Source of the DNA: Methanomicrobia archaeon
GTDB lineage: Archaea; Halobacteriota; Syntropharchaeia; Alkanophagales; Methanospirareceae
Direction of reading: 5' to 3'
NCBI GenBank assembly: GCA_016928455.1
Contig: JAFGKP010000110.1
Coordinates: 1-22,603, forward strand
Length of the DNA: 22,603 bases
This document shows, piece by piece, positions 1 through 5,954 of this stretch (position 1 is its first letter; each line of letters opens with the position of its first letter). The translations under genes and the position numbers were made by a program. The notes under the pieces were generated by a model. That model saw nothing but the letters and a program-made list of their open reading frames with translations. It did not search any database and was not told the origin of the DNA.

Positions 1-61
1 AGCAAAGCTCTTCGTGCGGTGAAGAGTGTCCTGGTATCTAGTTCAAATCCTCCCTCCCCTT

Positions 62-71
62 TGACTAGTCA
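62..71. promoter_or_regulatory. Palindrome TGACTAGTCA, copy 1 (at 3' end of RHH gene)
   Basis: A perfect palindrome, extending to the 12-base TTGACTAGTCAA at 61-72. It overlaps the stop codon of the ribbon-helix-helix/zinc-finger gene. The same 10-base core recurs at 329-338 beside that gene's promoter. Perfect palindromes of this kind are typical operators for dimeric RHH proteins; a regulatory role is inferred. Confidence 0.45.
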
Positions 72-302
72 ACCGTGCAAACTATCCGGATGTACTTTAG
101 CCATGTGTTCGTGCAAGTTTTGCGATTTAACCTTCGCTCCGCATAGGTTACAGATACTCCACCCGGCTTTTCCAGCGGGGGTCATCAGATGGTTTATGAA
201 TTCATCCACCGTGAAGCCCTTCGAATGAGCTTGCTCCTTAATCCTCCTAGTGGTTCCTTCCCGAACGGTTAAAATGGCCCAACCCTTCTCAGGTATATTC
301 AA
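69..302 (-). CDS. Small RHH-like DNA-binding protein with C-terminal C2H2 zinc finger
   Basis: A 77-residue protein, probably a transcriptional regulator or antitoxin-type DNA-binding protein. Residues about 9-40 read like a ribbon-helix-helix unit: a short strand (ILTVREG), a charged helix, then FTVDEFINHLM. Residues about 51-71 form a C-x2-C-x11-H-x4-H zinc finger (CNLCG ... HEHMAKVH). The start is TTG at 302-300. An in-frame TAG lies immediately upstream, and AGGTGA sits four bases before the TTG, so no longer ORF is possible in this frame. A TATA-like stretch on the minus strand at about 328-318 would put transcription start very close to the TTG. Copies of TGACTAGTCA lie upstream of that TATA and across the stop codon, which suggests autoregulation. 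The family is recognised by pattern only; the DNA target is inferred. Confidence 0.7.
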   Translation of the reverse strand: MNIPEKGWAILTVREGTTRRIKEQAHSKGFTVDEFINHLMTPAGKAGWSICNLCGAKVKSQNLHEHMAKVHPDSLHG

Positions 303-317
303 CTATTCACCTAACCG

Positions 318-328
318 CCATATAAGTC
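318..328 (-). promoter_or_regulatory. TATA-like box for the RHH/zinc-finger gene
   Basis: On the minus strand this reads GACTTATATGG, close to the archaeal TATA consensus. It abuts the palindrome at 329-338. Transcription would start almost at the TTG start codon, so the leader would be very short. Called by pattern only. Confidence 0.35.
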
Positions 329-338
329 TGACTAGTCA
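329..338. promoter_or_regulatory. Palindrome TGACTAGTCA, copy 2 (candidate operator upstream of TATA)
   Basis: Second exact copy of the palindrome found at 62-71. It lies directly upstream of the TATA-like box of the divergent RHH/zinc-finger gene, roughly where the TFB recognition element would be. A protein bound here could block or help TBP/TFB binding. The function is inferred from position and symmetry. Confidence 0.5.
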
Positions 339-477
339 ATCATTTAGGATTGAAAAGGATAGAAAGTAATCAGAGAAGAGAACTTCCGACGAGTCCTTTT
401 TTAGTTAAAGAGGACATAAATAGCCCTTTTGATACATTCTCTTCATCCTAAAATGGGAGAAGAACCTTTCTTATGAA

Positions 478-549
478 TTGGGTAAACGAAAGATCAGTTA
501 TACCAATATCACACCGGAAGAGCTGCAAGAGGAACTGGGCAGATTATGA
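478..549 (+). pseudogene. Possible antitoxin remnant upstream of the PIN gene
   Basis: A short open frame that ends in TGA at 547-549, overlapping the ATG of the PIN-type gene as ATGA, a spacing typical of antitoxin-toxin pairs. From a TTG at 478 it gives 23 residues ending TPEELQEELGRL. The frame stays open back to a stop at 430 but has no ATG. An ATG at 453 in another frame reads MGEEPFL and stops, so the 5' part may have been lost or frameshifted. It may be the C-terminal relic of the cognate antitoxin. No family match is certain. Confidence 0.25.
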
Positions 550-1028
550 TCGTGTCTAACACCGGTCCTTTAGCTGTTTTGGCTAAAGCCCAGTTACTCT
601 ACATCCTTAAAGAACTACACGAAAAAATTCTCGTGCCTCGCGCAGTGGAAGGAGAATTAAAAGCGAAGACAGAAGGCGTTATCATGTTTAACGCTAATCC
701 CTGGATTAAATTTGCGAATGTTCGGAATAAGGAACTGATAAAGGTTCTTATGCTTTCAGTTGCTCACGGCGAAGCAGAAGCAATCGCCTTGGCGCTTTAT
801 GAGAATAAACCCCTATTGATTGATGACTTGATAGGCAGAAGAGTGGCATAAAAACTTGGGCTTCAAATCAAGGGAACCCTTGGACTATTTATAGCAGCAA
901 AAAATAAGGGAATCATCACCAGCGTACAGGACTGTATGTGGAGTATCATCGAGGTTGGGTACTATCCATATGACGAACTCATTGCTGCAGTATTAAAAAC
1001 TGCCAAGGAACTCGAAGGAAACAGGTAA
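546..1028 (+). pseudogene. PIN-like DUF3368 toxin gene interrupted by in-frame TAA
   Basis: Probable nuclease toxin of the DUF3368/PIN superfamily. The first 101 codons carry the family's N-terminal VSNTGPL motif, the central GEAEAIALA motif with its acidic residue, and the LLIDDLIGRRVA motif. A TAA at 849-851 interrupts the frame. The same frame then continues for 58 codons with KLGLQIKGTLGLFIAAK, a good match to the family's C-terminal part, to a TAA at 1026-1028. One base change would restore a protein of about 160 residues of usual length. It is probably a recent nonsense mutation; readthrough or a functional truncated product cannot be excluded. A remnant of a partner overlaps its start codon. 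AT content is higher than in the downstream core genes. Confidence 0.7.
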
Positions 1029-1109
1029 TAAAAACGAGGGTTGTAAATATTTTTTCTGCTTGTTCTCACAAGTCTCGGCTTTGGTCACAAGGTCGTTGAT
1101 CTCGCTCAC
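993..1109 (-). pseudogene. HEPN-like N-terminal fragment (decayed partner of the MNT remnant)
   Basis: A minus-strand frame starting GTG at 1109, reading MSEINDLVTKAETCENKQKKYL and then running into the tail of the PIN pseudogene, with a stop at 995-993. The start overlaps the stop of the MNT-like fragment as GTGA, and AAGGTG lies a few bases upstream. Only about 22 residues look like the start of a HEPN-type helix bundle; the rest is missing. The break near 1030-1040 is probably a deletion or insertion junction. HEPN identity rests mainly on position after an MNT gene. Confidence 0.35.
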
Positions 1110-1245
1110 GTCACTACACCTTCTTCCTTCACCGTGAGCAAAAAGGGTGAGGTATAGGTGTTGAAGCGCTGTTCAGGTATCACGCACGATGACCGAGATC
1201 AATTCGCCGGTTTCGAGTAGGATATCGAAGAGTATGTCGCCCCGT
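1106..1245 (-). pseudogene. C-terminal remnant of an MNT-type nucleotidyltransferase, frameshifted
   Basis: On the minus strand one frame reads LKVRGDILFDILLETGELISVIV and then hits TGA near 1170. The next frame continues IPEQRFNTYTSPFLLTVKEEGVVT and stops at 1108-1106. Joined, this matches the usual C-terminal part of small nucleotidyltransferases that partner HEPN proteins (an E-T-G-x-L-I-S segment, then an SPF-like segment ending in EGV). The N-terminal GSx10DxD catalytic part is not found upstream. One frameshift plus loss of the 5' half makes this a dead gene. It points opposite to the intact MNT/HEPN pair at 1493-2364. Confidence 0.5.
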
Positions 1246-1492
1246 ACTTTCAGACCAGTTCGCGGAGGCAGACCTGGTGATGACGGTAGGTAGTATCATG
1301 AATGAACGAAGCGTTGTACCGCATGAGCTGATGGTTAAAATGAGTGTGATGGCGGAGATCAGGAAGATCTGGCGGTGTCCTGGTTTAGTTTATAACGAAA
1401 GTTATTTAGAAGTAAGGCTCCTTTAATACCATAATAGGATAGTAATGCTCGATAAATACGGGAATTAATGAACATAGCTTTGGGGAAGAACG
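1246..1492. other. Stretch without an intact gene, probably decayed coding sequence
   Basis: No convincing gene is seen. A plus-strand frame from about 1245 to 1425 reads smoothly (LSDQFAEADLVMTVGSIMN, then VVPHELMVKMSVMAEIRKIW) but has no good start and matches nothing I recognise. A TATA-like tttagtttataacg at about 1384-1396 could serve the MNT gene at 1493. Together with 993-1245 it looks like a graveyard of small accessory genes. Confidence 0.4.
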
Positions 1493-1921
1493 ATGGACGC
1501 GGAGCTAACTGCTCAGGATAAGAAGCTCGTGGAGTATTTTTTGAGTCAGGAGCAGGTCAAGCTCGCCTATCGTTTTGGCTCGCTCGTGGCAGGTCGAGCA
1601 GGCCCGTTGAGCGATAGTGATCTGGGTGTTCTTCTCGAGGACTCGCTGAGGAAGCACGAGCGGTTTAAGCTCCACCTGAAATTGCTGGACAAGTTGACAG
1701 CAATTCTGAGGACTGATAAAATCGACCTGGTGATCATGAACGACGCACCGCTCGCACTCACGTATGAGATCATCAAGGCGAATTATCCGCTGCTTGTCCG
1801 GGATAGGAGTGAGAAGATCGCGTTTGAGCTTGGTATACTCTCGAGGTACCTCGATCGGCGGTATTACGAGACGAGATGGACCATGTCGTACTTGAAACGG
1901 GTTGCGGACGGTGGCGTTTAG
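1493..1921 (+). CDS. mntA: MNT-domain nucleotidyltransferase (MntA-type antitoxin)
   Basis: A 142-residue minimal nucleotidyltransferase. Residues 29-43 show the exact GSx10DxD catalytic pattern (G29, S30, D41, D43), and D78 in KIDLVIM is a good third metal ligand, so the enzyme should be active. In the MntA/HepT toxin-antitoxin type the MNT protein neutralises the HEPN RNase by adding AMP to a tyrosine near its active site. The HEPN gene follows 20 bases downstream on the same strand, as expected for such a pair. The start ATG is preceded by a purine-rich but weak binding site. The family is clear; the antitoxin role is inferred from the partner. Confidence 0.85.
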   Translation: MDAELTAQDKKLVEYFLSQEQVKLAYRFGSLVAGRAGPLSDSDLGVLLEDSLRKHERFKLHLKLLDKLTAILRTDKIDLVIMNDAPLALTYEIIKANYPLLVRDRSEKIAFELGILSRYLDRRYYETRWTMSYLKRVADGGV

Positions 1922-1927
1922 TTAGAT

Positions 1928-1933
1928 AGGAGA
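1928..1933 (+). promoter_or_regulatory. Ribosome binding site AGGAGA choosing the HEPN start
   Basis: AGGAGA lies eight bases before the ATG at 1942. A nearer ATG at 1938 is in a different frame, so the site supports 1942 as the true start. Confidence 0.5.
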
Positions 1934-1941
1934 ACATATGG

Positions 1942-2364
1942 ATGGACGACCGAGAGAAGATAGCCCGAAAGCTCAGGAACATGCAGAAGTATGTTGAGTT
2001 CTTGAAATCATATCGATCAATACCCACGGAACGATTGGAAGAGGACTATGAACTGCGCTCGGCGATCGAGCGAAACTTACAGCTTGCGATAGAATCTTCG
2101 TTGGATATTGGCGAGTACCTTATAGCAGCACGTGGCTTACGAAAACCGGAAACATACAGAGAGGTACTGGAAATACTCGGCGAGGCGGGCATTTTACCCG
2201 AAGAGTTTGCAGCGCGATTCAGCGAGGCTGCGAAGTTCAGAACTATCCTCGTGCATATGTACGCAGAGGTGGATCTGGAGATGCTTTGCGAGATCTTGCA
2301 CTCAAATCTATTGGATTTCGATGAATTTGCACGGTACATTGTACGATATCTTGAGCAGGTATAA
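1942..2364 (+). CDS. hepT: HEPN-domain protein (HepT-type RNase toxin)
   Basis: A 140-residue, mostly helical protein of the HEPN/DUF86 type. The catalytic signature Rx4HxY is present at residues 100-107 (R100, H105, Y107 in RTILVHMY), so the RNase site looks intact, and the tyrosine modified by MntA-type antitoxins is retained. In characterised pairs HepT cuts RNA, including tRNA, and is silenced by the adjacent MNT enzyme. The MNT gene lies immediately upstream. Length fits the family. The pair sits in an AT-richer patch with other toxin-like genes and remnants, suggesting horizontal origin. Family and motif are certain; target and phenotype are not visible. Confidence 0.88.
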   Translation: MDDREKIARKLRNMQKYVEFLKSYRSIPTERLEEDYELRSAIERNLQLAIESSLDIGEYLIAARGLRKPETYREVLEILGEAGILPEEFAARFSEAAKFRTILVHMYAEVDLEMLCEILHSNLLDFDEFARYIVRYLEQV

Positions 2365-2552
2365 GCAGCGGTATAGGGTGCACCCAACGTCCTCACCTTC
2401 ACACGTCTGTAATGAAATTGAAGTTCCTAGCGCAGTACGGACCGATTAGAAGCTGAAATTGCGGCGATTTAAGTGCGATTTGGTATCGTGTGTGCCGTGA
2501 TCTTAGCGATCTGTTGCATGCTCAAGTACTCAAAACGCTCAGCCAGGGGTAA

Positions 2553-2562
2553 CATATATAAG
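2553..2562 (+). promoter_or_regulatory. TATA box for the archaeosortase gene
   Basis: CATATATAAG is a strong archaeal TATA-like element. Transcription would start near 2584, giving a leader of about 75 bases before the ATG at 2661. A weaker TATA-like run (cttatatcttta) lies at about 2605-2616. GAGGT at 2651-2655 is the likely ribosome binding site, five bases from the ATG. Confidence 0.5.
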
Positions 2563-2660
2563 AATAGAGAGCAAGGCACCGTGATCAGAAAGCTTGCATT
2601 AAGGCTTATATCTTTATGGAATAACGTAGGTACGTCTTTAAACCGCAACAGAGGTACCCG

Positions 2661-3488
2661 ATGAAGATCCCAAAGGTCCCGATGCTTATCCTGCTCATCC
2701 TCGCGATCCTGTATTACCGTATCTTCTCCTGGCTTGCCAGCGCCTGGCTCCACGACCCGTATTACTCGCACGGGTTCCTCGTTCTCCTCGTTTCTGGCTT
2801 CTTCGCCTGGCACGCGCTCCGCGCCTTTGAGCCGTCCGAGGATCGCGATCCCACACCATACCAGAAAGGGCTTATTGTCTTTGCCGCTGGCCTGCTCATC
2901 TACGCGATCGGATTCATCACTATCTTCCCCTTCCTCATGGCCCTCTCGTTCCTCTTCACGCTCAGCGGCTTGATCCTCTTCTTTTACGGGAAACCGGTGA
3001 TGCGTGCGCTGCTCTTTCCTATCGCGTACCTCATATTCGCTATTCCATTGCCGTCCGAGTTCCTGGATCTGCTGGGCTACCAGCTCCAGGCGCTCTCTGC
3101 ACGCTACCCCACGGCGCTGCTCGGGCTGCTCGGTATCCCGGTCGCACGGGTCGGCGCGGAAATACATCTCGCGGACGCGGCCTTCACCATCGGGCTGCCC
3201 TGCAGCGGCATGAACTCGCTCATCGCACTGCTCGCGCTTGCCGCACTCTTCATCTACCTGCTCCAGTGCCCCTGGTACCGTAAGCTCGCACTGCTCTGCA
3301 GTGCCGTGCCCATTGCGATCTTCGCGAATATCACGCGCGTTACTGCGCTGCTCCTCATCGCGTACCGCTACGGCGCGGAGACGGCAACCGGGTTTTACCA
3401 TACGCTCTTCAGCCCGCTACTCTTCATTATCGCCTTTATATGCCTGATTGCACTCAGTATACTCACGGGCTGTAAGGTTCGCGTTTAA
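2661..3488 (+). CDS. art: Archaeosortase (exosortase-family transpeptidase)
   Basis: An integral membrane enzyme of 275 residues expected to recognise C-terminal sorting tails of secreted proteins, cut them and probably transfer the protein to a lipid or other anchor. Catalytic residues of the family are visible: C181 in GLPCSGMNS, R226 in ANITRV and H247 in GFYHTLF. The N-terminal DPYYSHG signature is at residues 32-38. About seven or eight hydrophobic segments span the sequence. An EpsI-like gene follows 33 bases downstream, and proteins with sorting-type tails start 2.4 kb downstream, so substrates are probably local. Which archaeosortase subfamily it belongs to cannot be decided by eye; the tails suggest a VP-type rather than PGF-type signal. 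Confidence 0.93.
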   Translation: MKIPKVPMLILLILAILYYRIFSWLASAWLHDPYYSHGFLVLLVSGFFAWHALRAFEPSEDRDPTPYQKGLIVFAAGLLIYAIGFITIFPFLMALSFLFTLSGLILFFYGKPVMRALLFPIAYLIFAIPLPSEFLDLLGYQLQALSARYPTALLGLLGIPVARVGAEIHLADAAFTIGLPCSGMNSLIALLALAALFIYLLQCPWYRKLALLCSAVPIAIFANITRVTALLLIAYRYGAETATGFYHTLFSPLLFIIAFICLIALSILTGCKVRV

Positions 3489-3521
3489 TCTAATACTACC
3501 TGCCCGTAAGTATCCCGAGCC

Positions 3522-4418
3522 ATGGTATCCGGAAAAGAAAGCGAGACGATTGGAGACTTCTTCGCTGACTATGCGAAGATTATTGGGCTCCTGATGCTTG
3601 CGTTCGTCATTATCATGCTCTTCTCTACACCCTCTACGATACTCGCCAAGCGGGTCACGATGATCGGCACGGAGCTTTCATATGCCACCGGAAATGAACT
3701 GCCGGTGCGTACGAAGATGGATCTGGGGAATACCCAGCACCTGCAGGCGTTCCCCAAACAGATCGGTGAGTGGTCGGGCTATGATTACGATACCACAGGG
3801 CTACAGGAGCAGCTCGGTGCCGATGTGATGCTCATGCGCGCGTACTCACACCCGAAACTGTACCAGCCTATCTTCCTCCTCGTTATGCAGTCGTATAACC
3901 GCACGAGCTTTCACCCGCCCATTGTCTGCTATCCCGCGTTAGGCTTTACTATCGAGGACGAGGGCCATGAAATAGTAACGGTACAGAATGCGAGCTGGGT
4001 AGAAGACCCGTGGTTCTCTGCGGTCGAGCGACATAACGAGACGGTCCTGCCGGTGAAGAAGCTCGTGGTGGTAAAGCAAGCGGCCGATACCAGCAGGGTC
4101 ACGGAACGGCGGGTTGTGCTCTACTTTTACGTGAAGGAGCCACCACTGAGCTCTGATGCCATTTCTATGGTGCGGGTCGAGGCACTTGCACCTACTGACG
4201 GCTCGTATGACGGGATCCTCAACATATCTCGGGAATTCATGAGCGAGACGATCCCCTGTATGTTCGAGGTGCAGCGTCCGGAGCAAGTCCTCTTTTTCTC
4301 GCTCGCATCGGGTTCCCGCTTAAATAAGCTCATGCTCATCCTGCTCTTCCTCGCACCCCTGCTTGTTATCTTCTATCCTGAGCTGCGCGCCGTACGGGGC
4401 AGAATGTCGCGCACCTGA
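3522..4418 (+). CDS. EpsI-like exosortase-associated protein
   Basis: A 298-residue membrane-anchored extracytoplasmic protein. It has a hydrophobic segment at about 19-36, an outer domain, and a second segment at about 268-287. The outer domain shows two EpsI hallmarks: FPKQIGEWSG at 77-86, and SFHPPIVCYPALGF at 129-142 with C136. In many bacteria this domain is fused to, or encoded beside, exosortase; here it is separate and directly follows the archaeosortase. It probably assists sorting or transfer, but its biochemical role is not established. No strong ribosome binding site is seen before the ATG at 3522; translation may depend on the upstream gene. Confidence 0.88.
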   Translation: MVSGKESETIGDFFADYAKIIGLLMLAFVIIMLFSTPSTILAKRVTMIGTELSYATGNELPVRTKMDLGNTQHLQAFPKQIGEWSGYDYDTTGLQEQLGADVMLMRAYSHPKLYQPIFLLVMQSYNRTSFHPPIVCYPALGFTIEDEGHEIVTVQNASWVEDPWFSAVERHNETVLPVKKLVVVKQAADTSRVTERRVVLYFYVKEPPLSSDAISMVRVEALAPTDGSYDGILNISREFMSETIPCMFEVQRPEQVLFFSLASGSRLNKLMLILLFLAPLLVIFYPELRAVRGRMSRT

Positions 4419-4419
4419 T

Positions 4420-4474
4420 CTGCGATGTATGATCCTGTATAGCGTCCTGTATAGCGCGCTATAGCTGATCGCAG
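4420..4474. repeat. Dyad-symmetric region with tandem 12-mers between convergent genes
   Basis: CTGCGAT at 4420-4426 pairs with ATCGCAG at 4468-4474. Inside are two perfect tandem copies of TCCTGTATAGCG (4433-4444 and 4445-4456) and a 12-base palindrome ATAGCGCGCTAT (4451-4462). It sits between convergent genes, where a bidirectional transcription end is expected, but there is no T-run. Role unknown. Confidence 0.5.
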
Positions 4475-4516
4475 TCATAACGCGGACACTGCAAGCACCG
4501 ATACCGCCGTGATGAA

Positions 4517-5404
4517 CTACAAATACAGCGGTGCGAACAGAAACAGGGTCGAATTGATAATACCGTGTGCTATACTCACGCCATACAGTGAACCGGTTTT
4601 CCGCACCACGAGCGCGAAAATAAAGCCAATGCCGCCGGCAAGCAGAACGTCAAGAATGGTAAGGTTGCCGACGTGCAGCAGCCCGAAGAGCACGGAGATG
4701 AGCACAATACCGGTAAAGCCCAGCGTTCGCACTGCATGGTACTGCATCAATCCGCGAAACGCTAATTCTTCCAGAAATCCCGTGCACACCACCATAACGA
4801 GCACGGGCACCACTAACGCGGTAAGACGCGGCTCCACCAACATCCCGGGTTTCAAGATGAGATATTCCATGAGGCCTACCGGCACCGCGATCACGATCAT
4901 AGCAAATTCAAGCGGCAGATGCTTTCTACTCGGGAGTGCGAGTCCTATAGCTTCCGGTGGTATATGCTGGAGGTACAGGCACGCGAATATCGTGATGTAA
5001 ACCGGGATGCTGATGATGGAAAACCACGCGATATAGCTGAACTCCGCAACGGGCATCGAAAGGCTGAGAATTCGAATCAGCGGTGCTACGATGAGCGCCA
5101 GCAACAACTTCGCGGTCTGGGGATCTGTATTTAAGATGCGTGCAGAATGAACGAGCAAGGCGAAGAGGATGATCGCATGGAAGGCGATGCCATACTTCGC
5201 AAAGACGGCACCGTGCCTGGCTGCATACGCCGTGACGAGCTCAGCTGCTGTAATGAGCAGGATGTACAGGAACGTAATAATGGCGCGGCGGCTGAAGAAC
5301 GATCCAGTGATCCGCAGGGGCACATCATAGAGAAGCTTCGAGTCTGACATCTGGTTATACCCTAGCGCGGACAGAGAAGTAAAGGTTTCTTCTTCCGCGC
5401 GCAT
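4517..5404 (-). CDS. CPBP-family intramembrane metalloprotease
   Basis: A polytopic membrane protein of 295 residues (from the ATG at 5404) with about eight hydrophobic segments. Its C-terminal half carries the CPBP/CAAX-protease (Abi) motifs: EELAFR with the paired glutamates at 212-213 and arginine 217, histidine 244 in FGLLHVG, and H280 with N284 in SIAHGIINS. These residues form the metal site and catalytic glutamate in the family. The start is uncertain: the frame extends to a TTG at 5452, and ATG at 5350 (MSDSKLL) is another candidate, since the first hydrophobic segment begins about 35 residues after 5404. The gene faces the archaeosortase/EpsI pair. Its substrate is unknown; processing of prenylated or membrane peptides is typical of relatives. 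Confidence 0.85.
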   Translation of the reverse strand: MRAEEETFTSLSALGYNQMSDSKLLYDVPLRITGSFFSRRAIITFLYILLITAAELVTAYAARHGAVFAKYGIAFHAIILFALLVHSARILNTDPQTAKLLLALIVAPLIRILSLSMPVAEFSYIAWFSIISIPVYITIFACLYLQHIPPEAIGLALPSRKHLPLEFAMIVIAVPVGLMEYLILKPGMLVEPRLTALVVPVLVMVVCTGFLEELAFRGLMQYHAVRTLGFTGIVLISVLFGLLHVGNLTILDVLLAGGIGFIFALVVRKTGSLYGVSIAHGIINSTLFLFAPLYL

Positions 5405-5500
5405 TACCGCCGCGCCCGCCCGCTTCCGCACAGCGGAACGGATAGCTCTCAAGATTAGGTAAGCACGTGTTCGTCAGCTCGCACGTCAAACCCGGATGTG

Positions 5501-5552
5501 ACAAGTTCATTTTCACATTGGACGCTTATGAAGCGTTACCGGCGGTACTTGT
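5501..5552. promoter_or_regulatory. Nested inverted repeats upstream of the surface cluster
   Basis: ACGCTT-atg-AAGCGT at 5522-5536 is a perfect 6-base-pair dyad. ACAAGT at 5501-5506 and ACTTGT at 5547-5552 flank it symmetrically. It lies 50-100 bases upstream of the strong TATA box at 5598, a plausible site for an activator or repressor of the cluster. No regulator is identified. Confidence 0.35.
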
Positions 5553-5597
5553 TCAGGGCGAGCAATTTTGTGAGAATAGCAAAATCCACCGAAAAGC

Positions 5598-5607
5598 TTT
5601 TATATAC
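5598..5607 (+). promoter_or_regulatory. TATA box of the surface-protein cluster
   Basis: TTTTATATAC within aaagcttttatataccc is a strong archaeal TATA-like element. Transcription would start near 5625-5630, leaving a very short leader before the ATG at 5637. Confidence 0.55.
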
Positions 5608-5636
5608 CCTCCACAATATCATTGCTTGGTGAGAAG

Positions 5637-5951
5637 ATGCTAAGCTCAATAACAACCACGACTACGACCACAACGACCACTACGACGACGACGGCCGCGG
5701 CAGCTGCTGGCTTATCGCACGCCACGATCTTTGGCGCACTCGGCGTCTGTATCCTCATTGTGCTGCTCATCGCGAAGGAGTTGCTCAGTGCTTATGGCGA
5801 GGAAAGCGCGGCATCGCGAAACGGCGGCGTGGCAGAAGGTGGTGCTTGTGTCACGGCGAATCTGCTCGCACGGAACCTCAGTGCGGCGATCTATCCGCTG
5901 CTGTTCTGTTTCGTGATGATCGTCGCCGTTACCGTGATGGGGGTGCTCTAA
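5637..5951 (+). CDS. Small membrane protein with N-terminal poly-threonine run
   Basis: A 104-residue protein starting MLSSI, followed by 14 consecutive threonines and five alanines. A hydrophobic segment follows at about residues 30-44 (ATIFGALGVCILIVLLIA), then a polar stretch, then a second hydrophobic segment at the C-terminus. The ATG at 5637 is preferred because GGTGAG lies just before it; the frame also opens at TTG 5622. The threonine codons are mixed (ACA, ACC, ACG, ACT), so the run is kept by selection on the protein rather than by DNA slippage. Only three bases separate it from the next gene, so they are cotranscribed. No function is recognised; the threonines could be O-glycosylated if exposed outside. 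Confidence 0.75.
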   Translation: MLSSITTTTTTTTTTTTTTAAAAAGLSHATIFGALGVCILIVLLIAKELLSAYGEESAASRNGGVAEGGACVTANLLARNLSAAIYPLLFCFVMIVAVTVMGVL

Positions 5952-5954
5952 ACC

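Noticed and set aside
36..60. A tRNA 3'-end-like stretch (agttcaaatcctccctcccc), suggesting a tRNA gene or integration site
   Set aside because: The GTTCAAATC loop motif is present, but the preceding bases (tctag) do not pair with the following stem (cctcc), and no acceptor or anticodon arm was found. It might be an att relic, but this is not supported.
1270..1425. A smooth 50-codon plus-strand frame
   Set aside because: No start with a binding site and no recognised family; kept only as a note in the decayed region.
2473..2664. A 63-codon plus-strand frame before the archaeosortase
   Set aside because: It covers the TATA box and leader of the archaeosortase gene, starts with GTG lacking a binding site, and resembles no protein.
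2469..3401. A 310-codon minus-strand open frame
   Set aside because: It is antisense to the archaeosortase gene, very rich in Glu, Arg and Asp, and has no domain. It is a shadow of a GC-rich coding frame.
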